This document shows, one piece after another, positions 1 to 8,916 of a stretch of 64,000 bases of DNA (position 1 is the first letter of the stretch; each line of letters starts with the position of its first letter). The notes beneath the pieces were generated by a model. That model saw only the letters and a program-made list of their open reading frames with translations. It was not told where the DNA came from and made no database searches. This stretch comes from Pseudoalteromonas sp. P1-25 (GTDB lineage: Bacteria > Pseudomonadota > Gammaproteobacteria > Enterobacterales > Alteromonadaceae): contig NZ_LKDW01000016.1 of NCBI RefSeq assembly GCF_001401805.1, positions 1-64,000 of the forward strand. The letters run 5' to 3'. The translations under genes were made by a program, and so were the position numbers.

Positions 1-92
1 GCAGTTATCGAGCCCACTAGGTTACAAACCTCGCGCCGCGATTTAATCGCCCCTAGGTTGAACAAATTTCAATCCGCAAAGGTCAACACGCC

Positions 93-587
93 CTAGTTTT
101 TAGTGCCCATGTTTTTTGTAACTCCATCAATGGCGATTGTTTCTATGCCATTTTCATCAAAATTAATCACTATGCTTGCGTTATTACGAGTAAAAAAGTA
201 ACTGCGGCCATTGAGCTCAATCACGTAATTGCCTTTTACGGGGTCTTTAAATTGCTGCTTTTTTAGACTGACAGTATGTTTACCTATATGCCATTCAAAC
301 GTTTCAATAAAGCCATTATTAAACTCTTGTACCCACACTTGGCTATCATCTTTAGCTAACGTGATTGCCACCGAGTATGAATTAGGTAATTGCGACATAT
401 CGTAGCTTTTATTTCCTATTGTAAATTTACCCAGTTGCTGCTGCCATGCAAACCCAAAATTAAATGGTTTTTCTATGCCTGTGGGGTAACTCACCGCGCC
501 TGAGCCTTTAATTGTAAAATCGGCCAATGCGCTGGGGCTAATGCATAATAAACTGATGGTAAAAAGTGTCGCTAATTTATATTTCAT
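93..587 (-). CDS. secreted hypothetical protein
   Basis: 164-residue protein with a clear Sec signal peptide: a basic start, a hydrophobic stretch over residues 5-20 and a likely cleavage after SALA. The mature part is rich in beta-strand-like residues and contains no cysteine, so it is probably a small soluble periplasmic protein. I recognise no family. It is transcribed away from the thioesterase gene, and the 103 bp between them would hold both promoters. Function unknown; the gene itself looks real because it has a proper signal sequence and a normal composition. Confidence 0.7.
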   Translation of the reverse strand: MKYKLATLFTISLLCISPSALADFTIKGSGAVSYPTGIEKPFNFGFAWQQQLGKFTIGNKSYDMSQLPNSYSVAITLAKDDSQVWVQEFNNGFIETFEWHIGKHTVSLKKQQFKDPVKGNYVIELNGRSYFFTRNNASIVINFDENGIETIAIDGVTKNMGTKN

Positions 588-690
588 ACTATGACTTTTT
601 TATATTTATAATTTGAGAGTAAAACGGAACATTCGCCTTAACAAGTGGTTATGTTACACTGAGTTAACTTTATACTGGTAAGACCTTCTC

Positions 691-1227
691 GTGAACTTAT
701 ATATTAGACTTCTTTTATTATTTTTTAAAATTAAGCGCAACCGTGACTACCAACAGTTACTTGATACGGTAGATATTGATTACAAAGCACTACCCACAGA
801 TTGCGATATAAACCTGCATCTAACAAATTCGCGTTATTTGGCGATGATGGACTTGTCGCGCACCTGGATGATTGAGCGAATAGGCTTATTAAAACAAGTA
901 ATGAAGCGCCGTTGGTTTCCTATAGTTAATGCGACAGCCATCACTTATATTCGCGATATTAAACCTATGCAGCGTTATACCATCAGTACCCGGCTGGTGG
1001 GGTGGGATCATAAATATTTTTACATTGAACAAAAATTTCATTCTGCGCGTGGCCTGCACGCTATAGCGTATGTGCGTGGTGTGTTTAAAAACAAAAAAGG
1101 CATAGTTTCTATTGAAGAAATGCTTGAAGTAGCCGAGTTTGATGGCGTGGCGCCTATTTTACCCGCTGAAATTATGCATTGGAAAGAAATGCTTGAGCAA
1201 AAAAAGGTGAATAACCTGCCTAAATAA
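691..1227 (+). CDS. acyl-CoA thioesterase family protein (hotdog fold)
   Basis: 178 residues. The segment DCDINLHLTNSRYLAMMDL (about residues 36-55) matches the DxNxHxxNxxYLxxxD signature of hotdog-fold 4-hydroxybenzoyl-CoA-type thioesterases, which cleave acyl-CoA thioesters. The N-terminal residues are hydrophobic and may anchor the protein to the membrane, as in THEM6-like relatives. The start is GTG. The substrate cannot be told from the sequence. A hairpin terminator follows the gene, so it appears to be a single-gene unit. Confidence 0.8.
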   Translation: MNLYIRLLLLFFKIKRNRDYQQLLDTVDIDYKALPTDCDINLHLTNSRYLAMMDLSRTWMIERIGLLKQVMKRRWFPIVNATAITYIRDIKPMQRYTISTRLVGWDHKYFYIEQKFHSARGLHAIAYVRGVFKNKKGIVSIEEMLEVAEFDGVAPILPAEIMHWKEMLEQKKVNNLPK

Positions 1228-1238
1228 TTTTCATAAAA

Positions 1239-1256
1239 TAAGGCCTTTCGGCCTTA
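1239..1256. terminator. hairpin between convergent genes
   Basis: Perfect 7-bp stem TAAGGCC / GGCCTTA with a TTTC loop, placed between the ends of the thioesterase and ompW genes. The flanking A-rich and T-poor sequence makes it a modest terminator, possibly working in both directions. Confidence 0.6.
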
Positions 1257-1287
1257 AACACATAGAACATAGGCACTGCACACTTAA

Positions 1288-1941
1288 CTAAAAGTTGTAC
1301 CTTACACCAAACATAGCAACGACTGGGTCAAGCTCAACGGTTGATGTAAGGGCTTTTGCTCCGTTTGCATACACTGTGGCATCGGTATCTATATCAATTA
1401 TTGATACCATAGCATGTAGCCCCCAATGTTGATCGATTTTATAGTTAGCGCCTACTTGTGCTATAAAGCCAAACGAATCATCGAGTTTTACTTCAACATC
1501 ATCAGTACCTAGGGTTGCTTTTAGCGCTTGTGAAGGCTGCTCGTCAAAAAAGGTGGTGTAATTTAACCCTACACCAATAAACGGTCGTAGCGCGTAACTG
1601 GTATCTAAAAAGTGGTATTGCGCAACCAATGATGGCGGAAGCTGTTTTATGTCGGCAATCTTACTGCCCGCTAGCCCACCCGCGCCATTTACATCGTGCG
1701 AAAACGGCGTAGCGGCAATAAGTTCTACCACCCACTTATCGTTAAATGCATAGTCGATTGTAATACCTAGCTGCGTGTCAGAGTCGCCTTTAAGGCCCAG
1801 TGTTGGCGCTTCGTTAATGGCCGAGCTGCTGTTATCTGGATTTACATTAATAGCGCCAACATTAACGCTTAAGTTAGCGTGTGCCGTAGGGGTCATAGCT
1901 AGTAAAGAGGTAAGTAATGCAATGCTGATTTGGGTTTTCAT
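1288..1941 (-). CDS. ompW: OmpW family outer membrane protein
   Basis: Predicted eight-stranded beta-barrel of the outer membrane. It has a signal peptide ending in AHA, the OmpW-type opening after cleavage (LSVNVGAINVNPD), the central VAQYHFLDTSYALRPFIGVG region and a C-terminal phenylalanine (FGVRYNF) recognised by the BAM machinery. The reading frame extends to 1953, but a GGAG box six bases before the ATG at 1941 fixes that start (217 residues). OmpW proteins are linked to passage of small hydrophobic molecules and stress responses; a specific role here is not shown. Confidence 0.88.
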   Translation of the reverse strand: MKTQISIALLTSLLAMTPTAHANLSVNVGAINVNPDNSSSAINEAPTLGLKGDSDTQLGITIDYAFNDKWVVELIAATPFSHDVNGAGGLAGSKIADIKQLPPSLVAQYHFLDTSYALRPFIGVGLNYTTFFDEQPSQALKATLGTDDVEVKLDDSFGFIAQVGANYKIDQHWGLHAMVSIIDIDTDATVYANGAKALTSTVELDPVVAMFGVRYNF

Positions 1942-2181
1942 GTTGTGCTCCAATAACTACTTTTTGATTGCCGCTATTATTACAACCTCCGAGCGTTAAA
2001 AACCTGTTCTAGATCAAAGTTTCAAAAATGTTTGAAGCATGTGAATCCTTTTATTGATTTAGATTAAAGTTGCTGCAAAAAGTATTTTAATTAATTGACA
2101 CTGCTATGTATTTAACAGTCATCGCACTGTATTAACTTTGCCATTATTTGGTCATATTAGCGCGCTTTAATAATCTCTCTT

Positions 2182-3387
2182 ATGGTTATTGAGTGTGTTG
2201 TTATGTCTTTTGCAAAAGTATCGCAAAACAGTGTAAGTAAACCTTTAAGCGCGGTGGTCAAAAATACGCAAACGCTTATTAGGTTTGAATCTGTAACGCC
2301 TCACCAAGGCGGTGCCATAGATTGGCTTAGCAATGAGTTAGCTGCGCTTGGTTTTAACTGTGAGCAGTTTATGTGTGAAGACGTTACCAATTTAATTGCC
2401 TACATTAATTTTGAGCTAGAAGGGCCTTGTGTTGCGTTTTCTGGGCATATTGATGTTGTACCTGCAGAGCCGGGCAACTGGTTAAGTCCGCCTTTTGCCG
2501 GCAATATTATTAATAATGCCGTGTATGGGCGTGGCGCTGCTGATATGAAAGGTGGCGTGGCGGCTATGCTAGGTGCCACTAAGGCACTATTAAATGATAC
2601 AAAAAGTAAAAAAGGGCGTTTTTACTGGCTTATCACCTCCGATGAGGAAGGCGAGGCAGAATTTGGCTCAGAGGTAATAGCCACGCGCCTTGCAAAAAAT
2701 AATATACAACTTGATGGCTGTATTGTTGGTGAACCGACAAGCTCTGCACACGTAGGCGATACAATTAAAAATGGTCGCCGAGGCGCTATATCGTCTCGTA
2801 TAAAAGTACATGGCAAGACTGGACATGTTGCCTACCCGCAGAACACTATAAATGCGGCGCATATTGCGGGTAATATTGTAAATTGTTTAAGCAATTTAAC
2901 ATGGCCTGAAGATGAGCCTAGCTCTAAAACCACCTTGCAAGTGACTGGTATTAATATAAATAATGTTGTTGATAATCTAGTGCCTAGTGAGTGCGAAATT
3001 ACCTTTAATGTGCGATATAGCCATGGTTATACAAGCAGTACAATAAAGCAGTGTATATCAGCGGCACTGAGTGAGTACGCTCAGCACCTTGATGTTGAAT
3101 GGGAGCGAGCGTGTGAGCCCTATTATACAGCACCAACAAACGGGTGGAGTTTATTACAGCAGTTAGAGCACACCATTTATGCGCAAACAGGAAACTACCC
3201 CATGTTAAGTACCAGCGGTGGCACGTCTGATGGGCGATTTTATGCAAACCAGCATACCCAAGTTATTGAGTGCGGAGTTAAAAATAGTACCATTCACCAG
3301 GTAAACGAGCATGTTCCAGTTGAGGATTTACTTAAAATTGAGGCCATTTATACCGACTTATTAGCGCGGATTTTTAGCCATAAATAG
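2182..3387 (+). CDS. dapE: succinyl-diaminopimelate desuccinylase-like M20 peptidase
   Basis: Zinc-dependent M20 amidohydrolase that would release L,L-diaminopimelate and succinate in lysine and peptidoglycan synthesis. The first metal ligands are visible in SGHIDVVP (His89, Asp91), the bridging Asp121 in GRGAADMKGG, the acidic pair in SDEEGEAEFGSE and the last His in STIHQVNEHV. The protein has 401 residues, a little longer than typical DapE (about 375-380), because of an extended N-terminus. An ATG at 2203 would give 394 residues; neither start has a strong ribosome site. An ArgE or other M20 activity is possible, but the GRGAADMKGG context favours DapE. Confidence 0.75.
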   Translation: MVIECVVMSFAKVSQNSVSKPLSAVVKNTQTLIRFESVTPHQGGAIDWLSNELAALGFNCEQFMCEDVTNLIAYINFELEGPCVAFSGHIDVVPAEPGNWLSPPFAGNIINNAVYGRGAADMKGGVAAMLGATKALLNDTKSKKGRFYWLITSDEEGEAEFGSEVIATRLAKNNIQLDGCIVGEPTSSAHVGDTIKNGRRGAISSRIKVHGKTGHVAYPQNTINAAHIAGNIVNCLSNLTWPEDEPSSKTTLQVTGININNVVDNLVPSECEITFNVRYSHGYTSSTIKQCISAALSEYAQHLDVEWERACEPYYTAPTNGWSLLQQLEHTIYAQTGNYPMLSTSGGTSDGRFYANQHTQVIECGVKNSTIHQVNEHVPVEDLLKIEAIYTDLLARIFSHK

Positions 3388-3400
3388 GCCTTATAAAAAT

Positions 3401-3426
3401 AAACAGCGAGAATTACCTCGCTGTTT
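3401..3426. terminator. bidirectional terminator
   Basis: Perfect 10-bp stem AAACAGCGAG / CTCGCTGTTT with a six-base loop, between the convergent dapE and olsF-like genes. A-rich sequence on the left and T-rich on the right suit termination from both sides. Confidence 0.75.
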
Positions 3427-3428
3427 GA

Positions 3429-5135
3429 CTAACCTAAATAGCGCTTAGCTTTATTTTCTTTTACGTTTTGTAAGTCTACCAGCACTAACCCATCAATACA
3501 GTTGTTAAAGTCGGGGTCGATACTAAAGCTTAAAAACTTTACGCCACCAGGCTGACACAGTTCGGTATATTGTTTAAATAGGGTGGGAACGTGTGCACCC
3601 ATATTGGCCAGTACGTGTTTTAATTCTACAAAGTCTTCTTTTACATCATTGCCATTAAAAACAGTTTTACACTGAGTAAGTTGTTGTTCGCTTAATTTAA
3701 ACTCGTTATTAGGGGTGGCGAGGTGCTGCTCTGATTTATAATAATGTTGATAGTAATACACGAGCATGGCTTTTGCTTGTTCAGGCAAGGCGTTAGAGAC
3801 GCTAACTGCGCCAAATAAGTAACGATATTGCGGGTAGTTTTTAATAAATGCACCAATACCATACCACAAGTAGTCTAAACTTTTTCGCCCCCAATACTTA
3901 GGTTGCACAAAACTGCGACCAAGCTCTATACCTTGTTCTAAATACGGTTGCATTGCTTGTGTGTAACTAAATAAACTATCGGTGTATAAGCCTTCTCGGC
4001 CATGTTTATTTATTATTTCCTTTGCACAAGCAAGGCGATATGCCCCCACTAATTCTAATTGCGTAGGATCCCATAGCACTAAGTGTTGATAATCCATATC
4101 ATATTTGTCAATATCGCGGCGTTTACCGCTGCCTTCACCTACCGCTCGAAAGGCAATTTCTCTGAGCCTCCCAAGCTCTCTAAACACCGCTGAGCTACCC
4201 GTGTATTGATATAAATGAATATGCATACCATCTTGTGTTTTACCTAATAACTGACAACTCTCTATGGCTTTTTTTAGCTCTTTGCGGCACTCGGGTATTG
4301 CAATAGGGGTTTGGGTTTTAAGGGGAAGGGGCTTTTTAGTGGTAAGGCGATAAAGTTGCTTGCGAATGAGGTTAACGATTTCTTTATCTTTTAAATTTTC
4401 GATTAAATATGATTCAGGCGGAATGGAAGCGCCAATTTCAAACTCTAATGACTTTTGTCGCTGCTTAAACATTTCTTTTACTAATAATAAGCTCGCAAGC
4501 GGCTTGTAAATCATTGATGTACCATAAAAGAGTGGGCTGTTTTTAGCTTTTATATAAATAGGTAAAATAGGGCTGTTTGCTTTTTTAGCCATGCGTAAAA
4601 AGCCACTGTTCCACTTGCAATCTTTAATTCCGGTAGGGCTTAATCTAGAGACTTCGCCGGCAGGAAAAATTAACAAAGCACCTTCATTTTTTAAGTGTTT
4701 TTGAATATTGCCTAATTCTTGTTTTTTACTGGTTCCAGATAAGTTATCTACTGGCAACAGCAATGAATGCATAGGGGTAACAGACATTAGCATGCGATTA
4801 GCAACCACTTTTAAGTCTTGCCTAACGCTTGATAGTACCTTTATCAGTGCGAGCGCGTCGAGCGAGCCAATGGGATGGTTAGCTACAATTACTAATTTAC
4901 CTTCGCTGGGTATATTTTCAATTTGCTTTGGTTTGTAGCGGGTATCAAAGTCAAGTTCATCAAGTACTTGTTCAACAAATTCTAGCCCTTGTAAATGAGG
5001 GTAAGCATCGCCAAAGGCAACAAATTCTTGTTCATGTAATAAGTAGCCAAGCCCTTTTTTAACTAAACCTTTTACTTTAGGGGAGTTCTCTAACTGTGGT
5101 AAGTTTGCTGCTATTACTTTATCAACGCTTATCAT
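3429..5135 (-). CDS. olsF: OlsF-like bifunctional acyltransferase (ornithine lipid synthesis)
   Basis: 568 residues made of two acyltransferase domains. The N-terminal half is PlsC-like: NHPIGSLDAL carries the catalytic His/Asp, followed by FPAGEVSR. The C-terminal half is a GNAT N-acyltransferase of the OlsB/hemolysin-like family, with LVGAYRLAC and ELGRSFVQPKYWGRKSLDYL. This order matches OlsF of Serratia, in which the C-terminal domain makes lyso-ornithine lipid and the N-terminal domain adds the second acyl chain. Ornithine lipids replace phospholipids under phosphate limitation in many bacteria. The assignment rests on domain order; the amine acceptor is inferred. Confidence 0.78.
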   Translation of the reverse strand: MISVDKVIAANLPQLENSPKVKGLVKKGLGYLLHEQEFVAFGDAYPHLQGLEFVEQVLDELDFDTRYKPKQIENIPSEGKLVIVANHPIGSLDALALIKVLSSVRQDLKVVANRMLMSVTPMHSLLLPVDNLSGTSKKQELGNIQKHLKNEGALLIFPAGEVSRLSPTGIKDCKWNSGFLRMAKKANSPILPIYIKAKNSPLFYGTSMIYKPLASLLLVKEMFKQRQKSLEFEIGASIPPESYLIENLKDKEIVNLIRKQLYRLTTKKPLPLKTQTPIAIPECRKELKKAIESCQLLGKTQDGMHIHLYQYTGSSAVFRELGRLREIAFRAVGEGSGKRRDIDKYDMDYQHLVLWDPTQLELVGAYRLACAKEIINKHGREGLYTDSLFSYTQAMQPYLEQGIELGRSFVQPKYWGRKSLDYLWYGIGAFIKNYPQYRYLFGAVSVSNALPEQAKAMLVYYYQHYYKSEQHLATPNNEFKLSEQQLTQCKTVFNGNDVKEDFVELKHVLANMGAHVPTLFKQYTELCQPGGVKFLSFSIDPDFNNCIDGLVLVDLQNVKENKAKRYLG

Positions 5136-5296
5136 ATTAACCTCATTTACAATTTGGCCTATTCGCCATCCTGTTTAGAGTAAAAAAAGGGTGTGACATT
5201 TACTTTGCAGTAGTGTGACTTTTTAAAGAGTAAATAACCAAGAGTACATTTACTCAGTGAGAAATATAAAATTATTTAAGCTTATTAGGAGTTTAC

Positions 5297-6214
5297 ATGT
5301 CAGTTTTAGTTGCCATTACAGGGCGTGATAATACAAAGTTAATCGCAAGGCTAACTGAGTTGCTACCAAATGAGACCATTGAAGAATGGCCATCGTGTAA
5401 AAACCCCAGTGATGTAGAGTTTGTACTCGCCTGGAATGCCCCAAATGACTTGTGGCAACAATTGCCTAATTTAAGAGCTGTTTCTTCATTTGGAGCTGGT
5501 GTGGATAGTATTAATCTGTCGCTATTACATGAGCATGTAGATGTGGTGCGTATTGTAGATAAACAACTAGCTGACGATATGGCAGAGTATGTACTAACCC
5601 ATGTGTTAGCTCAAAAGCTACGCTTACAAGAGTACTTTGTTAGGCAATCGCAAGGTAACTGGAAACCCAAACGCGGTTACAAATATAAGCATGTCGGTAT
5701 TTTGGGGTTTGGTGAACTCGCAAAAGCATGCGCAGATAAGCTACTTATTAATGGCTTTACGCTAAGCGCATGGTCTAAAACGGCTAAAGAGAGTCAACAT
5801 GTTAAGCTATACACTGGAACAGGGCTTGATGAAATGTTACCTCAAATAGATTTTTTAGTGTGTTTATTGCCACTAACTGACGAGACGAAAGGCATCATAA
5901 ATGCACAATTATTAGCAAAGCTTCCCAAACACGCCTGCGTAATAAATGTAGCAAGAGGGCAGCATATTATTGAATCGGATTTATTATCAGCTTTAGATTC
6001 AGATAATCTAAGATCAGCAACCCTAGACGTGTTCACTGAGGAGCCATTACCGAGTTCACACCCATTTTGGCAGCACACTAAAGTGACTATCACACCACAT
6101 TGCGCAGCAATATCAGACTTAAATAGTGTGGCAATACAAATAGCAGAGAATATTAATCGCTTAAATAGGGGGCTTAAGTTAAACAATCGTGTTAATAGAA
6201 CAAAAGGTTATTAA
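5297..6214 (+). CDS. ghrA: glyoxylate/hydroxypyruvate reductase A-like D-2-hydroxyacid dehydrogenase
   Basis: 305 residues of the NAD(P)-dependent D-isomer 2-hydroxyacid dehydrogenase family. GILGFGELAKACADKLL is the Rossmann glycine motif (residues about 135-151). The active-site Arg is in NVARGQHI, the Glu in DVFTEEPL and the His in ITPHCAA. Length and sequence resemble GhrA, which reduces glyoxylate and hydroxypyruvate. A GGAG box precedes the ATG. The gene is divergent from the olsF-like gene. Confidence 0.75.
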   Translation: MSVLVAITGRDNTKLIARLTELLPNETIEEWPSCKNPSDVEFVLAWNAPNDLWQQLPNLRAVSSFGAGVDSINLSLLHEHVDVVRIVDKQLADDMAEYVLTHVLAQKLRLQEYFVRQSQGNWKPKRGYKYKHVGILGFGELAKACADKLLINGFTLSAWSKTAKESQHVKLYTGTGLDEMLPQIDFLVCLLPLTDETKGIINAQLLAKLPKHACVINVARGQHIIESDLLSALDSDNLRSATLDVFTEEPLPSSHPFWQHTKVTITPHCAAISDLNSVAIQIAENINRLNRGLKLNNRVNRTKGY

Positions 6215-6310
6215 TAGATAACAAATTGGTTTAGAAAACACCTTGTTAACATTTGTAATTTTAATTAATGTAGAATTTAAACACCAAAATAAAAATAATA
6301 AGAGTGACGT

Positions 6311-6451
6311 ATGAAATCAAGTCAAGGCGGAGTAAAACTAAGTTTAGTGGTGGTTTCTATTATTGTGTTGGGCGTTTCTGCTTGGTTAAACCAAGCGAGT
6401 GCCGATCAGTTACCTCAAAGTGGCAACGCACAGTCAACGCAAAGTGAGTAG
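6311..6451 (+). CDS. small single-span membrane protein (46 aa)
   Basis: Short frame starting MKSSQGGVKLS, with one hydrophobic segment (LVVVSIIVLGVSAWL, residues 12-26) and a polar Gln/Ser-rich tail. It has the layout of an inner-membrane anchor peptide with a periplasmic tail, or of an uncleaved signal. An AAGAG box precedes the ATG. I recognise no family; the reading frame, ribosome site and membrane segment together make it likely but not certain. Confidence 0.5.
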   Translation: MKSSQGGVKLSLVVVSIIVLGVSAWLNQASADQLPQSGNAQSTQSE

Positions 6452-6477
6452 TTACACTCTTCAGTATGCTCTAAAAA

Positions 6478-6529
6478 GGGAACTCTTTTAATTCATTCAT
6501 GGCTAAGCCTGAATGTTCAAGAGTATCCC
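6478..6529. terminator. nested hairpin between convergent genes
   Basis: An outer 10-bp arm GGGAACTCTT (6478-6487) pairs with AAGAGTATCCC (6519-6529) with one bulged base. Inside it, ATTCA pairs with TGAAT and GGC with GCC. It lies between the 46-residue gene and smrA, which converge, so a terminator is the simplest reading, although no long T-run follows. Confidence 0.4.
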
Positions 6530-6599
6530 TCCTTTCATATAACCTTACAATTGCTTTAGCTTGCTTTAATTATCTAGCAACAAGTTAGTTAGTAGCTAG

Positions 6600-7181
6600 T
6601 TAATAGCGCTTAGCATGGATCTCTCGGTTTTCGTGTTTTTTCTCATCACTTTTTTTAAGTAATACGTAGGTTGCACCACTGCCACCGTGATGTTTGAGGG
6701 CGGTATGATAAGCTAAAACTGCGGGTAGCGCCTGTAGCCACTTATTAACATAGCTTTTAAGTATACCGGGCTTCGCTTTATTTTTTATGCCAATACCATG
6801 GCGCACTAATACAACACGAATGTTTCGTTGATGGCAATCAGTGATAAAGTTAAATAATGTTGTACGGGCATTTTTAAGTAGCTGGCCATGTAAGTCTAAT
6901 GTGGCATCAACTTGGTACTTTGCTAAGCGTAAGTTTTTAAAAACAGCGCTTTGTACACCGTCTTTTTTAAAGCTTAATAATGCATGTGGGTCTAATAGTT
7001 CTACATGCTCAGTTTGTAAGTAATTTTCATCATTCGCAAGGCTAAGCTCAGCAGCTTTGCGTTTCTCTTGTTGTGCAAGGGTGACACTGGGATTACTTGC
7101 AAGAGGAGTTACAGTATCGTGGTTTATAGGTGTTACATCTTCCATAGAAGATAAAAATAAATCAAAATCAGATAAAGACAT
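6600..7181 (-). CDS. smrA: Smr-domain endonuclease SmrA
   Basis: 193 residues with a C-terminal Smr domain: LDLHGQ (the LDLHG motif), VVLVRHGIG and the closing HGGSGATYVLLKK (HGxGxG-type). This domain is related to the MutS2 C-terminus and nicks DNA or cleaves RNA. The N-terminal 80 residues are polar and probably flexible, as in E. coli SmrA (YdaL). An AGG box precedes the ATG. The stand-alone arrangement and length fit SmrA well. Confidence 0.85.
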   Translation of the reverse strand: MSLSDFDLFLSSMEDVTPINHDTVTPLASNPSVTLAQQEKRKAAELSLANDENYLQTEHVELLDPHALLSFKKDGVQSAVFKNLRLAKYQVDATLDLHGQLLKNARTTLFNFITDCHQRNIRVVLVRHGIGIKNKAKPGILKSYVNKWLQALPAVLAYHTALKHHGGSGATYVLLKKSDEKKHENREIHAKRY

Positions 7182-7261
7182 AGTAAGACCTAAATGAGGA
7201 TTAATACGCGGTAAATATTATCTTAGTTCAATCTGTTCCCCAAGCCTTTTAATTTTTTAAA

Positions 7262-7286
7262 TAAAAAAGCCCAGCAAGGCTGGGCT
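7262..7286 (-). terminator. rho-independent terminator for the 81-residue gene
   Basis: Perfect 8-bp stem AGCCCAGC / GCTGGGCT with an AAG loop. On the minus strand it is followed by a run of T, so it stops leftward transcripts coming from 7555. Confidence 0.8.
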
Positions 7287-7309
7287 ATAAAATATTCTAA
7301 GGGGAAATG

Positions 7310-7555
7310 TTAACTCTGCGTTACATTAAACTGCCCAAACGTATACACTTTGAACAAATAAAATGTATTGATCAACACTAAACTCATATTCGAAATAACA
7401 CTCGACGACATCAAATCCAAGCTAAAAGACAAAAATAACAGTCCACACGCACTAATGGCTGCAACGCGCAGTATTGTTATATTATTAATAAAGAATGCAC
7501 CTAGTCCTAGTGCAAGTAATACAGTGTTTAAAAGCCAATCTAGCTCGTTTAGCAT
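7310..7555 (-). CDS. small inner-membrane protein (81 aa)
   Basis: Short protein with about three hydrophobic segments: LLNTVLLALGLGAFF, AAISACGLLFLSF and SLVLINTFYLFKVY. It is followed by a strong terminator. The pattern resembles small YgjV-like membrane proteins, but I cannot assign a family. The frame on the other strand covering the same bases lacks protein-like features. Confidence 0.6.
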   Translation of the reverse strand: MLNELDWLLNTVLLALGLGAFFINNITILRVAAISACGLLFLSFSLDLMSSSVISNMSLVLINTFYLFKVYTFGQFNVTQS

Positions 7556-7661
7556 GGTCGTTTCAATAGTTCAGTTGTTGAAAAAAGGAGCGCCATTATG
7601 GTGATCTTTTGCACACCTTTCAACCAAGTAATTTTAAATTTTCAGATTAGTTTTTTTAATG

Positions 7662-8099
7662 TTAAATGTAGCTAGTCAATGCAGCAAAAAAGCCATTATT
7701 TTTTATTAGTTGGTACTTTTGACAGCTTTGCGGGACCTTCATATCTGCGCATAAATAAAGGGCATTGCGCTTCTCGTCTAGTTGCGGGTGTAAGTTTGAG
7801 TCAAGCAGTGTACGGCCATAACCAAAAACGCCAGGCCAATAAATACTTTCGCTTACTAACCCTAATTTTTTATAGGTGAGCAAAGTTGGTTTTGGAAAAA
7901 TAATGGCTATAGCAAAAATTATAGCCAACGTAATAAGTAACCCTTTTTTAGACTTTACTGGCTGCTCTGCTGGGGGAGCTATTGAGTTAGCCGAAGATTG
8001 CGGTGCTGTTTGCGACCTATTGCGAGGCTTTTTTACAGGGGTTTTTCTTTTTTGTGGTGTTTTACCAAGCAATGATTGTTTTTTTGTATTGTTTGACAT
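7662..8099 (-). CDS. hypothetical protein with basic tail and one membrane span
   Basis: 145 residues. The first 50 are rich in Lys, Arg, Pro and Ser (cytoplasmic and basic), followed by one membrane helix (LLITLAIIFAIAIIF, about residues 53-68) and a periplasmic domain of about 75 residues with two Cys (YLCADMKVPQSCQKY) that could form a disulfide. Topology is therefore N-in, C-out. No family recognised. It is divergent from the response-regulator gene downstream. Confidence 0.6.
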   Translation of the reverse strand: MSNNTKKQSLLGKTPQKRKTPVKKPRNRSQTAPQSSANSIAPPAEQPVKSKKGLLITLAIIFAIAIIFPKPTLLTYKKLGLVSESIYWPGVFGYGRTLLDSNLHPQLDEKRNALYLCADMKVPQSCQKYQLIKNNGFFAALTSYI

Positions 8100-8201
8100 A
8101 AAGCAAATCTGGCCTTTTGAGCTTAGGTCTCTATAATAAAATGATTAAATATCTAGTTATATAATAACTTATACAATGCTTTTAGCCTACGAGGAAGATA
8201 C

Positions 8202-8585
8202 ATGGATACGCAGCTATCAATTTTAATAGTGGATGATGTTAGCACAGTGCGTAGTTTTTTGAGCCAAACGCTCATGCACTTAGGAATAGAAAACGTTAAA
8301 GAGGCTTCAACGGCTAAACAGTGTATTAGCGAATGCCAGGCTGCTAATTACAATATGATTTTTTTAGATATAGAACTGCCTGATGGTGATGGTAAAGAGT
8401 TAATCGCGCAAATTAATAATATTAACCCTGAAACTAATGTAGTAATGGTGTCGGCCCATTCAGCAGTAGAAAACGTGAAAGAAGCCATTGATAAAGGTGC
8501 TAAAGGTTTTGTAGTAAAGCCATTTACACCTAAAAAAATAGCAGCTATGTTGAAAAAGTTTTATCCCGATCTAGAAAGCGTTTAG
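8202..8585 (+). CDS. single-domain CheY-like response regulator
   Basis: 127 residues forming one receiver domain and nothing else. VDDVSTVRS holds the acidic pocket, FLDIELPDGDG the phospho-accepting Asp (about residue 52), VMVSAHS the switch Ser and FVVKPFTP the conserved Lys. There is no output domain, so it acts by protein contact, as CheY or a phosphorelay intermediate does. No kinase gene is adjacent, so its partner is unknown. A GAGGAAG box lies just before the ATG. Confidence 0.85.
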   Translation: MDTQLSILIVDDVSTVRSFLSQTLMHLGIENVKEASTAKQCISECQAANYNMIFLDIELPDGDGKELIAQINNINPETNVVMVSAHSAVENVKEAIDKGAKGFVVKPFTPKKIAAMLKKFYPDLESV

Positions 8586-8614
8586 TCATTTTTTAAGCAC
8601 TAAACTGTAGACAT

Positions 8615-8642
8615 AAAAAAACCGGCCTAAGCCGGTTTTTTA
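8615..8642. terminator. bidirectional terminator between response regulator and rpsT
   Basis: Stem ACCGGC / GCCGGT with a CTAA loop, flanked by six A on the left and six T on the right, so it can terminate both convergent transcripts. Confidence 0.9.
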
Positions 8643-8655
8643 ATCATAAAACAAA

Positions 8656-8916
8656 TTATAGCGCTTTAATTTTAGCTGCTAAACGGCTCTTATGACGAGC
8701 TGCTTTGTTTTTATGAATTAGACCCTTAGTTGCGTAACGGTCTAGGATAGGTGTAGCAACAGAGAAAGCTTGCTGTGCAGCTTCTTTATCGCCAGCTTCA
8801 ATAGCAGCGGTTACTTTTTTGAAGTAAGTACGCATCATTGAACGACGGCTTGCGTTGTGCTGACGGTTTTTTTCGCTAGTGATAGCGCGTTTTTTTGCAG
8901 ACTTGATGTTAGCCAA
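8656..8916 (-). CDS. rpsT: 30S ribosomal protein S20
   Basis: 86 residues, starting [11 protein letters not shown] and rich in Lys, Arg and Ala, as S20 is. It binds the 5' domain of 16S rRNA early in 30S assembly. The start codon is TTG, with AGGAG six bases upstream. E. coli rpsT also uses UUG, and there this weak start is tied to autogenous control by S20, so the same control is likely here. Opposite in direction to murJ. Confidence 0.97.
   Translation of the reverse strand: MANIKSAKKRAITSEKNRQHNASRRSMMRTYFKKVTAAIEAGDKEAAQQAFSVATPILDRYATKGLIHKNKAARHKSRLAAKIKAL

Noticed and set aside
1775-1999. Plus-strand frame inside ompW
   Set aside because: It is antisense to a well-supported OmpW gene and has no ribosome site.
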